Shown here piece after piece: positions 9,177-16,620 of a DNA stretch of 64,000 nt. Under the pieces are notes generated by a model. The model was not told where the DNA came from and ran no database searches. It saw nothing but the letters and a program-made list of their open reading frames with translations. The position numbers and the translations under genes were made by a program. This stretch comes from Pseudomonas sp. ANT_H12B. Lineage in GTDB: Bacteria; Pseudomonadota; Gammaproteobacteria; Pseudomonadales; Pseudomonadaceae. Location: the NCBI RefSeq assembly GCF_008369325.1, contig NZ_VOBI01000017.1, positions 89,154 through 153,153 on the forward strand, given 5' to 3'. Position 1 is the first letter of the stretch. The number at the start of each line of letters is the position of its first letter.

Positions 9177-9487
9177 GGTTGAGTACCTGGTTGGTTATTC
9201 ACATACCAGATACCGACTGTGCAATTTATAACCGGTGACCTACTCCCTTGATAACCAGCGATGACTGGACCATAGGGAGATTATTCATAGGTCGGCGATG
9301 AGTGCTTCATGACGAGTAGATTGGTAGTGAATGTCTACCTAGGAGCTATATAAATAGATGCAGCTCCGACTCAAGTGAACGCTCCCGACCTGACAGAGCA
9401 ATGAAGATCAACATTACCAAACCAGCCGGGGAATTTGTCAATCCATCGTCTGTGGGAGTTAGCTGAGAGCTGATGACCACCAGTCGG

Positions 9488-9530
9488 CATAAACACCATG
9501 ACCAACAACAAGCTGGTCATGGTGTTTATG
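9488..9530. repeat. Perfect 17-bp inverted repeat, 9-nt spacer
   Basis: The left arm CATAAACACCATGACCA (9488-9504) and right arm TGGTCATGGTGTTTATG (9514-9530) are exact reverse complements around the spacer ACAACAAGC. It lies between the alpA-like gene and the YagK/YfjJ gene in a 390-bp stretch that otherwise holds nothing I can identify. There is no T-run on either side, so it is not a standard intrinsic terminator. It could be an operator, a replication hairpin or a recombination site. Confidence 0.85.
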
Positions 9531-9566
9531 CTGGATGGAAAGACTTACTCACCATGGTTTGCTGGG

Positions 9567-9761
9567 TCACGCGCTCGCGGCCAGATCACGCTCCTCGATC
9601 CTGGCCAGGATCCAATCTTGGACCTCGCTTTCGACAAATCCAATTGTTCTATCACCTAACGAGACCGGGGCGACGAACCGGCCTTCCCCGATGTACTTGT
9701 AGATGGTTGACCGTGCCAGACCGGTCGAATCGATGACTTCTTTCAGGCGGATGATTCTCAT
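9567..9761 (-). CDS. AlpA-family phage regulatory protein
   Basis: This is a 64-residue MerR-like winged-helix protein of the AlpA/excisionase group. It shows MRIIRLKEVIDSTGLARSTI followed by YKYIGEGRFVAPVSLGDRTI and the C-terminal VESEVQDWILARIEER, which is the standard AlpA arrangement. AlpA proteins activate excision or replication genes of integrated phage-like elements. It is the best evidence that 7.2-12 kb is a former or current mobile element. No integrase gene is visible in the window. Confidence 0.88.
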   Translation of the reverse strand: MRIIRLKEVIDSTGLARSTIYKYIGEGRFVAPVSLGDRTIGFVESEVQDWILARIEERDLAASA

Positions 9762-9814
9762 GAGCGGGCTCCTCTGTATGGCTCAGAGGATCTGCAGGTG
9801 CGGTAAAAAATGAC

Positions 9815-11194
9815 TTAGCTTTTCAGGATCCGTCTCGCTGGGGGTGTCAACAACCCGCAACCGAAGCGATACTCCAGCGGCATTTCCGACTCTTCCCCCC
9901 AGCTCTCGAGGGCCAACTCACCACGGTGAGCCTCTCTCAGAATTGCGCATGTGGAACTCTCCACCGGCCGTGGCTGCAGGAGCAGCACCATGATTTCGTC
10001 ACCTTCGCCCTCCAACACTGGCAAAATGCAGAGCCCAACCGAGTCAAACCCAATCCAATTCGCCGCACCAAATCTCGCTCTGTAGGTCTGAGCAATCCCC
10101 ACTACCAGCTTGCAGAAATGGCGGAGGATTTCCCCCCATGCCCGATCAGGCTGGACCTCTCCTGCCCCAAAGCCGAGCGGAGGCTGCAGGTCTGCCTCAA
10201 TCCGATCGCGTAGCCAGTCATAATCTCCAGAACCATCACGGGCCAGATCAAACCAGTGGCGCGAGAGCAATTCGGACGCGCATCGATAGAGCATGAGCCG
10301 CAAGACATTGAAAACAGGTCGCCGCTCACGAGCTAGAAAGTGAAGAACCTCCTTGGGCGTCTTTGCGCGATTCAGCGCTGGAGGACGGCGAAACCCCTGA
10401 ACATCCCGCAATAACACGTCGAAAGCATCATTCCGAACTTTGGACTGCGGCAGCCAGTGCACCAGAACCGCCCCCTCTCCACTCAAGCCATAGCCTGGAT
10501 GATTTAGGTTGAGGAAATACGTGCTGTTGACTTTCTTGGTACGAAAAACCGAACTCGTCACCCCTGGCACGTAGCTGCGGATCAAGCCAACTCCCCTGAG
10601 ACGCCGCAGTCGATGACTCAAACTCTCGGAGTCGAGCCCTGTCAGTCGCCTCAGGTCCAGGTTGCTGAGGCCCGTCACAACACCAAATTGATCGGCATTC
10701 GCGAGCAACGCCCCCAGCAGCAATCGATTACAGATGCTCAATCTACTACGAGCCCCCGGAGGCGCAGGCTTTCCAAGCCTGGTAACTATCGCCCTCTCCT
10801 TCTGGGACTTCGGCTGCGGCCCCAATATTTCTGCCGGGATATCAGCTCCAGAAAAAAGCCGCTTCAGATGGTCCGGGTGAGAGGCATGTGGAGATGGTTG
10901 GCCCTCAAGAGTCGCAAGCGACTGCGGAGCAATTTGATAGCTGACCTTTGGCCGACCTTTCCCGGCAAGGGCCGACTCCAAACGTTCCACCACACCAACC
11001 GCCACGAGTTCCCCCAAGGCAGCACTGACTACTCCTTCCACCATGTGGAGCTGTTTCGCAAGCGGTTTGCATCGGAAGCACTCGCCGTCACTCCCACCAC
11101 ACGAGCCGCCCCTTGCGATGGCCTCCAATATAAATCGCGCCTCTGGTCCGCAATCAGTCAGCTTCTGTAGGAAGGGCTCGATGCACAGGGACAT
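9815..11194 (-). CDS. Unrecognised 459-aa protein with two winged-helix-like regions
   Basis: I do not recognise this family. Two stretches look like winged-helix DNA-binding units: CKPLAKQLHMVEGVVSAALG to VVERLESALAGKGRPKVSY (about residues 42-88), and LLGALLANADQFGVVTGLSN to DSESLSHRLRRLRGVGLIRS (about 160-210). A Cys-rich loop (GGSCGGSDGECFRC, residues 30-43) precedes the first. The C-terminal half has no motif I can name. No membrane segments are seen. The ATG at 11194 has no clear ribosome site, so the start is uncertain. It lies 53 bp upstream of the AlpA-like gene on the same strand and is divergent from the 227-aa gene, a setting typical of a control gene of an integrated element. Confidence 0.7.
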   Translation of the reverse strand: MSLCIEPFLQKLTDCGPEARFILEAIARGGSCGGSDGECFRCKPLAKQLHMVEGVVSAALGELVAVGVVERLESALAGKGRPKVSYQIAPQSLATLEGQPSPHASHPDHLKRLFSGADIPAEILGPQPKSQKERAIVTRLGKPAPPGARSRLSICNRLLLGALLANADQFGVVTGLSNLDLRRLTGLDSESLSHRLRRLRGVGLIRSYVPGVTSSVFRTKKVNSTYFLNLNHPGYGLSGEGAVLVHWLPQSKVRNDAFDVLLRDVQGFRRPPALNRAKTPKEVLHFLARERRPVFNVLRLMLYRCASELLSRHWFDLARDGSGDYDWLRDRIEADLQPPLGFGAGEVQPDRAWGEILRHFCKLVVGIAQTYRARFGAANWIGFDSVGLCILPVLEGEGDEIMVLLLQPRPVESSTCAILREAHRGELALESWGEESEMPLEYRFGCGLLTPPARRILKS

Positions 11195-11349
11195 TCTTAA
11201 ATAATCCAGATTTAAAATACAGATTATACACCCTGTACAAATTCAAATAACGTTACCGCATAACGCAACGAATAACAGATTACAAACGATGGCGAAGGGA
11301 GAGACTAAGCCCTAGAATTGATCAATGAAAATTAGCGGGAGGACGGGCA
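11195..11349. promoter_or_regulatory. AT-rich divergent promoter region
   Basis: This 155-bp gap separates two divergent genes and is much richer in A+T than its surroundings. It contains three copies of CAGATT (in CCAGATTT, ACAGATTATA and ACAGATTACA) and the small dyad CGTTA-CCGCA-TAACG. It must hold the promoters for both neighbours; I cannot place the -35 and -10 boxes with confidence. The 11350 gene has a good ribosome site (GGGAGG); the 11194 gene does not. Confidence 0.45.
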
Positions 11350-12033
11350 ATGACCGGGAACGCAGGTAGGCCGCGATGGCTGAGAAAGGCGGGAGATGAG
11401 TGGGAGTGGGCCTATCGCTACATGCAGCAATCCCCTGACGAAAAAATACAAACCCGTCTCAGACATGTAACTCGGGGAAAGGATCCTAGCTATGGAATGG
11501 TTGCTGACGCGATTGCGTACCTGCAGGAAACACGTGACGGCCTAGAGTTCGTGACGCGCCTAAGGAACGCCCTTCGGCAGCATCGACATCGATCATTGAA
11601 CGCAGGCAAGAAAAGGAAGCCCTACTCGTTCACACTCCCGACCGATACCAAAAAGGCCCTCAGCATCCATGCAAAAAAACTGGAAATGACCGAGACAGCC
11701 TTGGTCGCCGATCTCCTCAATGGCGCTGGGAAATTGCTTGAGGAACACCACAAACGAGAGCAGTTGCTTCGCGATGCCTTGGACTTTGAACGCAAACGAG
11801 TGAAGCAGCTTGATGATCGCTGGAAGACTCAGCACCGCGAAGCCATGAGACAGATCGAGCGACAGGCCACACTTCTGTCAATGTGGGAGCTCACCTTGGG
11901 CCAGGCTGATCCAGGCTTTGAAGGAGACCAGGCGACACTGCAATCTGATACGAAGAAAAAGACTAGAGAAATCGAGAAAGCAATCAGCAATGCTCTTAAA
12001 AAGCACACACTGATTGAAGCGAGACTGATCTAG
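11350..12033 (+). CDS. Unrecognised 227-aa protein, RHH-like segment and coiled coil
   Basis: The family is unknown to me. The middle part (about residues 88-120), PYSFTLPTDTKKALSIHAKK then LEMTETALVADLLNGAGK, has the strand-helix-helix character of a ribbon-helix-helix DNA-binding unit. It is followed by a long charged helix (about 122-175), rich in E, R, K and Q, that should form a coiled coil. The N-terminus is Trp-rich (WLRKAGDEWEWAYRYMQQ). The start is supported by GGGAGG 8 bases upstream. Its position next to AlpA-element genes and its divergent promoter suggest an element-encoded DNA-binding or partition-like protein; this is inference. Confidence 0.65.
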   Translation: MTGNAGRPRWLRKAGDEWEWAYRYMQQSPDEKIQTRLRHVTRGKDPSYGMVADAIAYLQETRDGLEFVTRLRNALRQHRHRSLNAGKKRKPYSFTLPTDTKKALSIHAKKLEMTETALVADLLNGAGKLLEEHHKREQLLRDALDFERKRVKQLDDRWKTQHREAMRQIERQATLLSMWELTLGQADPGFEGDQATLQSDTKKKTREIEKAISNALKKHTLIEARLI

Positions 12034-12156
12034 CCGACTCCATCACGCAGCTCCAAGGTACAAAGCAAATCTCACTGGCATTCCAAATGGCATTCCAGCA
12101 AAAAAATAAAACCGAGAATTTGTTTTATATTCAATATCTTGCGTTTTCAGTTCAAA

Positions 12157-12455
12157 TTACCCCGGCCCGCTGAAGAAAATTCGCTGCCCTGCGGCGATCA
12201 CGACTTGGTTGCCAGCCACCAGACCTGACTGGACCACGCGCAAGCAGGAAGCTGTGTTCGTCCGGATCGAAATATACGTAGACCGGATCCTGGGAAACCA
12301 TCGACGTCAGCAGGGTTGGGTCGGCCACCGCCAGGTTGCCCACGGTCAGCAGGGTCCGGTTCACGCGACCGGCAATCGGCGCACGCACTTCCGTGAATTC
12401 CAGATTGAGTTTGGCGACGGTAACGGCCGCCTGGGGCTGGAGAACGGCCTGGAAG
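12157..12455 (-). pseudogene. RND efflux periplasmic adaptor (MexE-like) remnant, internally deleted
   Basis: The minus strand reads VTVAKLNLEFTEVRAPIAGR, then VNRTLLTVGNLAVADPTLLT and SQDPVYVYFDPDEHSFL. This is the lipoyl/beta-barrel region of an RND adaptor of the MexE group. The homology then jumps, in another frame, to RVVQSGLVAGNQVVIAAGQR and IFFSGPG with a TAA at 12157-12159, which is the adaptor's extreme C-terminus. The N-terminal half and a block of more than 100 residues between the two parts are missing, so the gene is dead. At its upstream end it abuts an ISL3 transposase fragment. Confidence 0.72.
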
Positions 12456-12686
12456 CAATGGTTGCGCCATGCTCATGAAAGCGAAATACCGGCACTGATC
12501 CAGTTTGCCAAACGGCTGAGGGGTTACTGGCGAGGCATAGTGAGTCGGGTTCGCTGGCCGATGCATACCGGTCAGTTGGAAGGTATAAACAATCGAATAA
12601 AGGTCATTAAGCGAATGGCATACGGTTACCGGGATAGCGAATTCTTTTTCATGAAGATCAGGAGCGTCTTTCCCGGCAATCCGTGA
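12449..12686 (+). pseudogene. ISL3-family transposase, C-terminal fragment
   Basis: The plus strand encodes about 78 residues ending with HTGQLEGINNRIKVIKRMAY and GYRDSEFFFMKIRSVFPGN. This is the conserved C-terminal end of DDE transposases of the ISL3 family, including the catalytic Glu in LEGINN. The rest of the transposase is absent: the frame enters directly from the MexE-like remnant near 12449. No terminal inverted repeat was recognised. It marks a past insertion followed by deletion. Confidence 0.78.
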
Positions 12687-12692
12687 TGAACC

Positions 12693-12732
12693 AAAAAAAA
12701 GGCACTGGCGATCATTCGCCAGTGCCTTTTTT
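12693..12732 (-). terminator. Rho-independent terminator of the pel operon
   Basis: AAAAAAAAGGCACTGGCG and CGCCAGTGCCTTTTTT form a perfect 12-bp GC-rich stem (GGCACTGGCG core) with an ATCATT loop, and have A- and T-runs on both sides, so it can work in both directions. It begins 17 bp past the pelG stop and would end the pel transcript; on the other strand it follows the transposase remnant. Confidence 0.9.
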
Positions 12733-12748
12733 ACGGTCGTGAATTTGC

Positions 12749-14119
12749 TCAGCGCGACAACATGAACGTGTCGTACTCCAGATCTTCCAGCGCCGTGGAA
12801 AGACGGTGCAACCCCAGCAACACGCAAATCAGCAACGACAACGTAAATCCGTAACCGAAGAAGCTCGGGCCCAGGTACATGCTGAGCAGTGTCAACACGG
12901 CGTTCAATACCGCGAACAGCACGCACAACTCCAGCACGACGGTGCGTTTGTCCAAGTAGAAGAACACGTTGAGCAAGGCCATGAATACCACCTGGATACT
13001 CACGCCGATCAGGTCGATGTAGAACAGCGGCAGGTAATAACTGGAAATCCCCAGCCACTCCAGCAAGCGCGGTGCGAACAGGAACAGCAGCACCGCCGTC
13101 AGCCCCTGTACCTTGCAGATTTCCAGCAAACCCTGACGAATCGACAAGGTCATCTCGGTTTTCAACTGACCGATGTGCTGCAAGGTTTCGCCTTCGCGGA
13201 TCGCCCGGAACAGACGGTCGTACCACTCGGCAAAATCGGTTTCGATGCGCACCAGGAACACTGCCATCCCGGGAATGATTGCCAGGTATGCAAGGAAGAT
13301 CGGCAAGTCATAAAGGATCGAGGCGCGCAACGGGCCAACCACGGCGCTGGAGGTGCCAGGGTTGAACCAGAACAGGAACTTGTCGATCCAGATGCCCAGG
13401 TTGTAGAAGAAACCGGTGGCCAACAGGCTGACAAACACATGGCGGCGTTCGAGGAAATCAAACGCGATCAGTTTCTCGGCCCGGTACTCGCGCAGGATGT
13501 CATAGAGGAACAGAAACAGCAGCGTGCTGTGCCCAATCAACAACGCAAGCAGCAAGCCCGGCATCTGCAAAAAACTCAGCACGTAAGCACTTGCGACCAT
13601 CAGCGAGTAACCCACCAGCATCACCAGCAGAATGCGGTTATACGCCTTCATCCCCGACAGGAAGATGATCACCAGCCATAAGTTGCACAACACCACAAAG
13701 TTCGACAACACCAGCACCCGGTAGATCAGCGGCTGGTCGAACAACAGGCCCAGTACGACAATCCCCAGCACCCCGGCACCGACGGTGACCAATAACAGCA
13801 CACCCAACAGGTTGGGCAAAATCTGCTCGTACTTGTGCTCGAACAACCGGTCGGAGACAAACCGGGTGAAGAACAACTGCAAGCCGCCCGTGAGGATCAA
13901 CGAGCTGGCCATCAGGTACGTCACGGTCACCAGGAACTGCCCGACCAAGGCATTCGGCAGTAGCAAGCCAAGGCTGATGATCCCCACCAGCATCACGCTG
14001 ACGATCGATAACACCCAAGGGCCGGAGCTGATCAACCCGGCATACACGTAAGCGTGCAAGGTTGCTGTGTAGGAATCGCGCGAAAGGATTTTGCGCAGTT
14101 CGAAGCCAATCCCGGCCAT
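12749..14119 (-). CDS. pelG: PelG, inner-membrane Pel polysaccharide transporter
   Basis: This 456-residue multi-pass membrane protein resembles flippase-type (Wzx-like) carriers. It begins MAGIGFELRKILSRDSYT, a conserved PelG start, and shows about twelve hydrophobic segments, for example SSGPWVLSIVSVMLVGIISL and the last helices near residues 400-440. It forms the inner-membrane synthase complex with PelD, PelE and PelF and moves the growing polymer into the periplasm. Its ATG directly abuts the pelF stop, so translation is coupled. It is the last gene of the operon. Length is normal for the family. Confidence 0.95.
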   Translation of the reverse strand: MAGIGFELRKILSRDSYTATLHAYVYAGLISSGPWVLSIVSVMLVGIISLGLLLPNALVGQFLVTVTYLMASSLILTGGLQLFFTRFVSDRLFEHKYEQILPNLLGVLLLVTVGAGVLGIVVLGLLFDQPLIYRVLVLSNFVVLCNLWLVIIFLSGMKAYNRILLVMLVGYSLMVASAYVLSFLQMPGLLLALLIGHSTLLFLFLYDILREYRAEKLIAFDFLERRHVFVSLLATGFFYNLGIWIDKFLFWFNPGTSSAVVGPLRASILYDLPIFLAYLAIIPGMAVFLVRIETDFAEWYDRLFRAIREGETLQHIGQLKTEMTLSIRQGLLEICKVQGLTAVLLFLFAPRLLEWLGISSYYLPLFYIDLIGVSIQVVFMALLNVFFYLDKRTVVLELCVLFAVLNAVLTLLSMYLGPSFFGYGFTLSLLICVLLGLHRLSTALEDLEYDTFMLSR

Positions 14120-15634
14120 TTAACTGTTCTCCATGGCTGCTTGATACAAGTCGCGATAGCGCTGCAGCATCAAGGCTTCGGTGTAGTAACGATTGACCCG
14201 CAGCAAGCCACTGGTCTGAGCGGCCTGCCAGCGTTGCGGGCTGCGCAACAGTTCAAGGATCGCGGCACACGTGGCCTGTGGGTCGGCAATGGCTACCACC
14301 TTGCCGGCGAGCCCGAGGTCACGGTCTTCAGCACTGCCACCCTCGATCATTTCGCGGCACGACCCCACGTCGCTGCTGACCACCGGCGTACCGGCGGCCC
14401 AGGCTTCGAGGATCACCAATGGTTGCGCTTCACTGATCGAGGTCAGCACCATCAGGCCCAGTTGCGGGAGGATTTCCTGGATGTGCTGGAAGCCCAGGAA
14501 ATGCACCTTGCCCTCCAGCCCCAGGCTGGCCATCAGGCTGCGGCACTCGCTGACGTATTCGGGATCTTCCTCTTCAGGACCGACGATCCAGCCTTCGGCC
14601 TGGGGCATGGCGCTGATCACGCCGCGCATCGCCCGCAGGAAGGTTTTGACGTCCTTGATCGGCACCACACGCCCGATCAAACCCACCACCGGAGCGATGC
14701 CGGGCGCACGCGATTCGAGCGCCGCGGTCCACAGCGGCAGGTCGATGCCGTTGGGAATGATCCGGGTGCGAGCCGCGTCGGCGCCGTCCTTGATCTGCCG
14801 CTGACGGTTGCCGTCATACAGCGCAATGATGTTGTCGGCGCTGTTGTAAGTCAGCTGACCGATGCGTTCGAAGAAGCGTACCCACAAGGTGCGGATGTAA
14901 CCCGAACCCGCGTCGAGGCTGCGGTTCAGCGCCTGACCGGAACTCTCGGCGATCCAGCTGGCCTGGGCCAGGTCGATCTTGCGTTCCTTGGTATAAATCC
15001 CGTGTTCGCTGAGCAAGTAGGTGCAGTTCCAGCGCTTCTTGAGGATGCATCCCAGCAGCCCGGCGTAACCGGTGGAAATCGAATGCAGCACCCGCGCTCG
15101 TGGCATTTTTCGCGATGCTTCGGCGAGCATCAGCAACGGCGATTGCATCGATCGCAGAGTCCAGAAATAGTTAACGAAGGACGGGTCGGCGCAATGCTGG
15201 CGATACCCTTCGCTCAACGCCTCCCAACTGGCGCGGCTGCGTAGCACGTCGTCGAGGGTGATGCGTCCCTGTGCGATGCAGTCGAGCAAGCGTTCGCCCA
15301 ACTCCGGTTCCGGTGCATCCGGGTGATGCAGGAAGCGATACATATCCAGCAACCGCTGTTGATCGGCCTCCCGCGGTGTTCCCCGGGTGTCCGTCGGATG
15401 CGTCGCATCTTCGAGAAACACCTCTTCGATGTGCAGCACATTCGCCGGTATGTCATAGCGCCGTGTCGGATAGGCCTGACGCTGCCCGCCGATAAACATC
15501 ACCGAAAAGGTCAGTTCCGGCAGGCCGAGGATCATCTGGTGGACCCAGCTCGATACGCCGCCGCGCACATAGGGCCAGGTGCCTTCGAGCAGCAGACAGA
15601 TGTCAGCAATCGGTGCGTCTTCCTTGCGACTCAT
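14120..15634 (-). CDS. pelF: PelF, cytosolic GT4 glycosyltransferase for Pel
   Basis: This 504-residue glycosyltransferase of the GT-B fold has no signal peptide or membrane helix. The N-terminal lobe has ICLLLEGTWPYVRGGVSSWV, with the Gly-rich loop usual in family GT4. The C-terminal lobe has VGLIGRVVPIKDVKTFLRAM and the EX7E-type motif EAQPLVILEAWAAGTPVVSS. PelF polymerises the GalNAc/GlcNAc-type Pel chain from UDP-sugars, and would use UDP-GalNAc made by the upstream pelX product. Its start overlaps the pelE stop by four bases (ATGA type). Confidence 0.95.
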   Translation of the reverse strand: MSRKEDAPIADICLLLEGTWPYVRGGVSSWVHQMILGLPELTFSVMFIGGQRQAYPTRRYDIPANVLHIEEVFLEDATHPTDTRGTPREADQQRLLDMYRFLHHPDAPEPELGERLLDCIAQGRITLDDVLRSRASWEALSEGYRQHCADPSFVNYFWTLRSMQSPLLMLAEASRKMPRARVLHSISTGYAGLLGCILKKRWNCTYLLSEHGIYTKERKIDLAQASWIAESSGQALNRSLDAGSGYIRTLWVRFFERIGQLTYNSADNIIALYDGNRQRQIKDGADAARTRIIPNGIDLPLWTAALESRAPGIAPVVGLIGRVVPIKDVKTFLRAMRGVISAMPQAEGWIVGPEEEDPEYVSECRSLMASLGLEGKVHFLGFQHIQEILPQLGLMVLTSISEAQPLVILEAWAAGTPVVSSDVGSCREMIEGGSAEDRDLGLAGKVVAIADPQATCAAILELLRSPQRWQAAQTSGLLRVNRYYTEALMLQRYRDLYQAAMENS

Positions 15635-16620
15635 GTCCAGCTCCTCACCAATGCAGCGAAGGGAGGTCGCTGACGGGTTTTCTCGGGAAGGCTGGCGAGC
15701 AACCCTGGAATTTCGTGATAGCGACCGGCCTGGAATGCCAGCTCGGCGTGGAATGGCAGTACCTGCGCCGCACCCATGCCGTTTTCCTGAGCCTGGGTCA
15801 GCAGCACTTCGGCGCGCTCGATGTCACCGCGCTCCAGCGCGATGCGCCCGGCCAACAGAAACAGCTCACCGCCCTCTCCGGCTTGCAGGCCCTGCTCGGC
15901 ATGTTCGCTGGCCTGATTGAGCACGTGTTCGTGCACGCTGCCTTGCGCCAGGCCCAGATACGCCAGCTCCCAATACCAGCGCGCCAGCGTGCCATGCAGC
16001 GCACCCGCCGCTTGCGCGGACGCACCGGGCAATTGCCCGAGGGCGATCTGGATGCGCAAGTTGATGTCGCTTTCCTGCTTGTCGAGCATCGAATACGCCA
16101 GCAACCGCACGTCATCGCTCGGGTCACCCAGCGCCAGTTTGAGGATCGGCACCGCTTCCTTGCCGGGCATCCGCTTGGTCGCCAGCAACGCGGCCAGACG
16201 CTGATCCGGATCGGGCGCATGACGCAACACGTCCTGCAAACCACCATCAGCAAAAATCGGCGAATGCAATTGCAGTTGCGCCCGATACGGCAGGCTCGGG
16301 ATACCGACCGCCTGCCAAGCCTGCTTGTCGCGTTTGCGCGGCAGGTACAGCGCCGGGAAAATCGCGGTCACTACGCCAACCGTACCGAGCACCGGCACAA
16401 AGAACGCCAGACTGAAGATAAACAGCGGGCTCCAGGGCAGCGGCGAACGATAGCGTGCCGGCAACAACAGCCAGACCGCCGCGCACAACATCACGCAGGC
16501 CAAGCCATGGCTGAGGGTGAACACCAGCAATTGATGCGACTCGGGCACATCAATCCACAAACTGGTCCAACTGCCCGCCTCTAACAACAAGGCTCCGCTA
16601 AACAGCCACTTGCTGATCAT
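15631..16620 (-). CDS. pelE: PelE, membrane TPR protein of the Pel synthase
   Basis: This 329-residue protein has two N-terminal membrane helices (near residues 5-50 and FIFSLAFFVPVLGTVGVVTA, about 67-88) and then a soluble helical, TPR-like domain with repeats such as EHAEQGLQAGEGGELFLLAG and IALERGDIERAEVLLTQAQE. In the Pel complex PelE binds PelD and helps activate PelF. The start overlaps the end of pelD by 23 bases. Length and layout agree with other PelE proteins. Confidence 0.93.
   Translation of the reverse strand: MISKWLFSGALLLEAGSWTSLWIDVPESHQLLVFTLSHGLACVMLCAAVWLLLPARYRSPLPWSPLFIFSLAFFVPVLGTVGVVTAIFPALYLPRKRDKQAWQAVGIPSLPYRAQLQLHSPIFADGGLQDVLRHAPDPDQRLAALLATKRMPGKEAVPILKLALGDPSDDVRLLAYSMLDKQESDINLRIQIALGQLPGASAQAAGALHGTLARWYWELAYLGLAQGSVHEHVLNQASEHAEQGLQAGEGGELFLLAGRIALERGDIERAEVLLTQAQENGMGAAQVLPFHAELAFQAGRYHEIPGLLASLPEKTRQRPPFAALVRSWT

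Noticed and set aside
12078..12104. Doubled GGCATTCCA (CTGGCATTCCAAATGGCATTCCAG) as an attachment site of the AlpA element
   Set aside because: It is short, no second copy was found on the other side of the element, and no tRNA or tmRNA end lies there.
12198..13226. A 342-codon minus-strand frame running through the end of pelG and the MexE-like remnant
   Set aside because: It is out of frame with pelG, crosses the terminator, and matches nothing except a short out-of-frame stretch.
12806..13681. A 291-codon open frame on the plus strand opposite pelG
   Set aside because: It is very rich in Gln and His and lies wholly opposite a conserved membrane-protein gene; this is the usual reverse-strand image of Leu-rich coding DNA in GC-rich genomes.
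14054..15244. A 396-codon plus-strand frame opposite pelF
   Set aside because: No start context, no recognisable domain, and full overlap with pelF.
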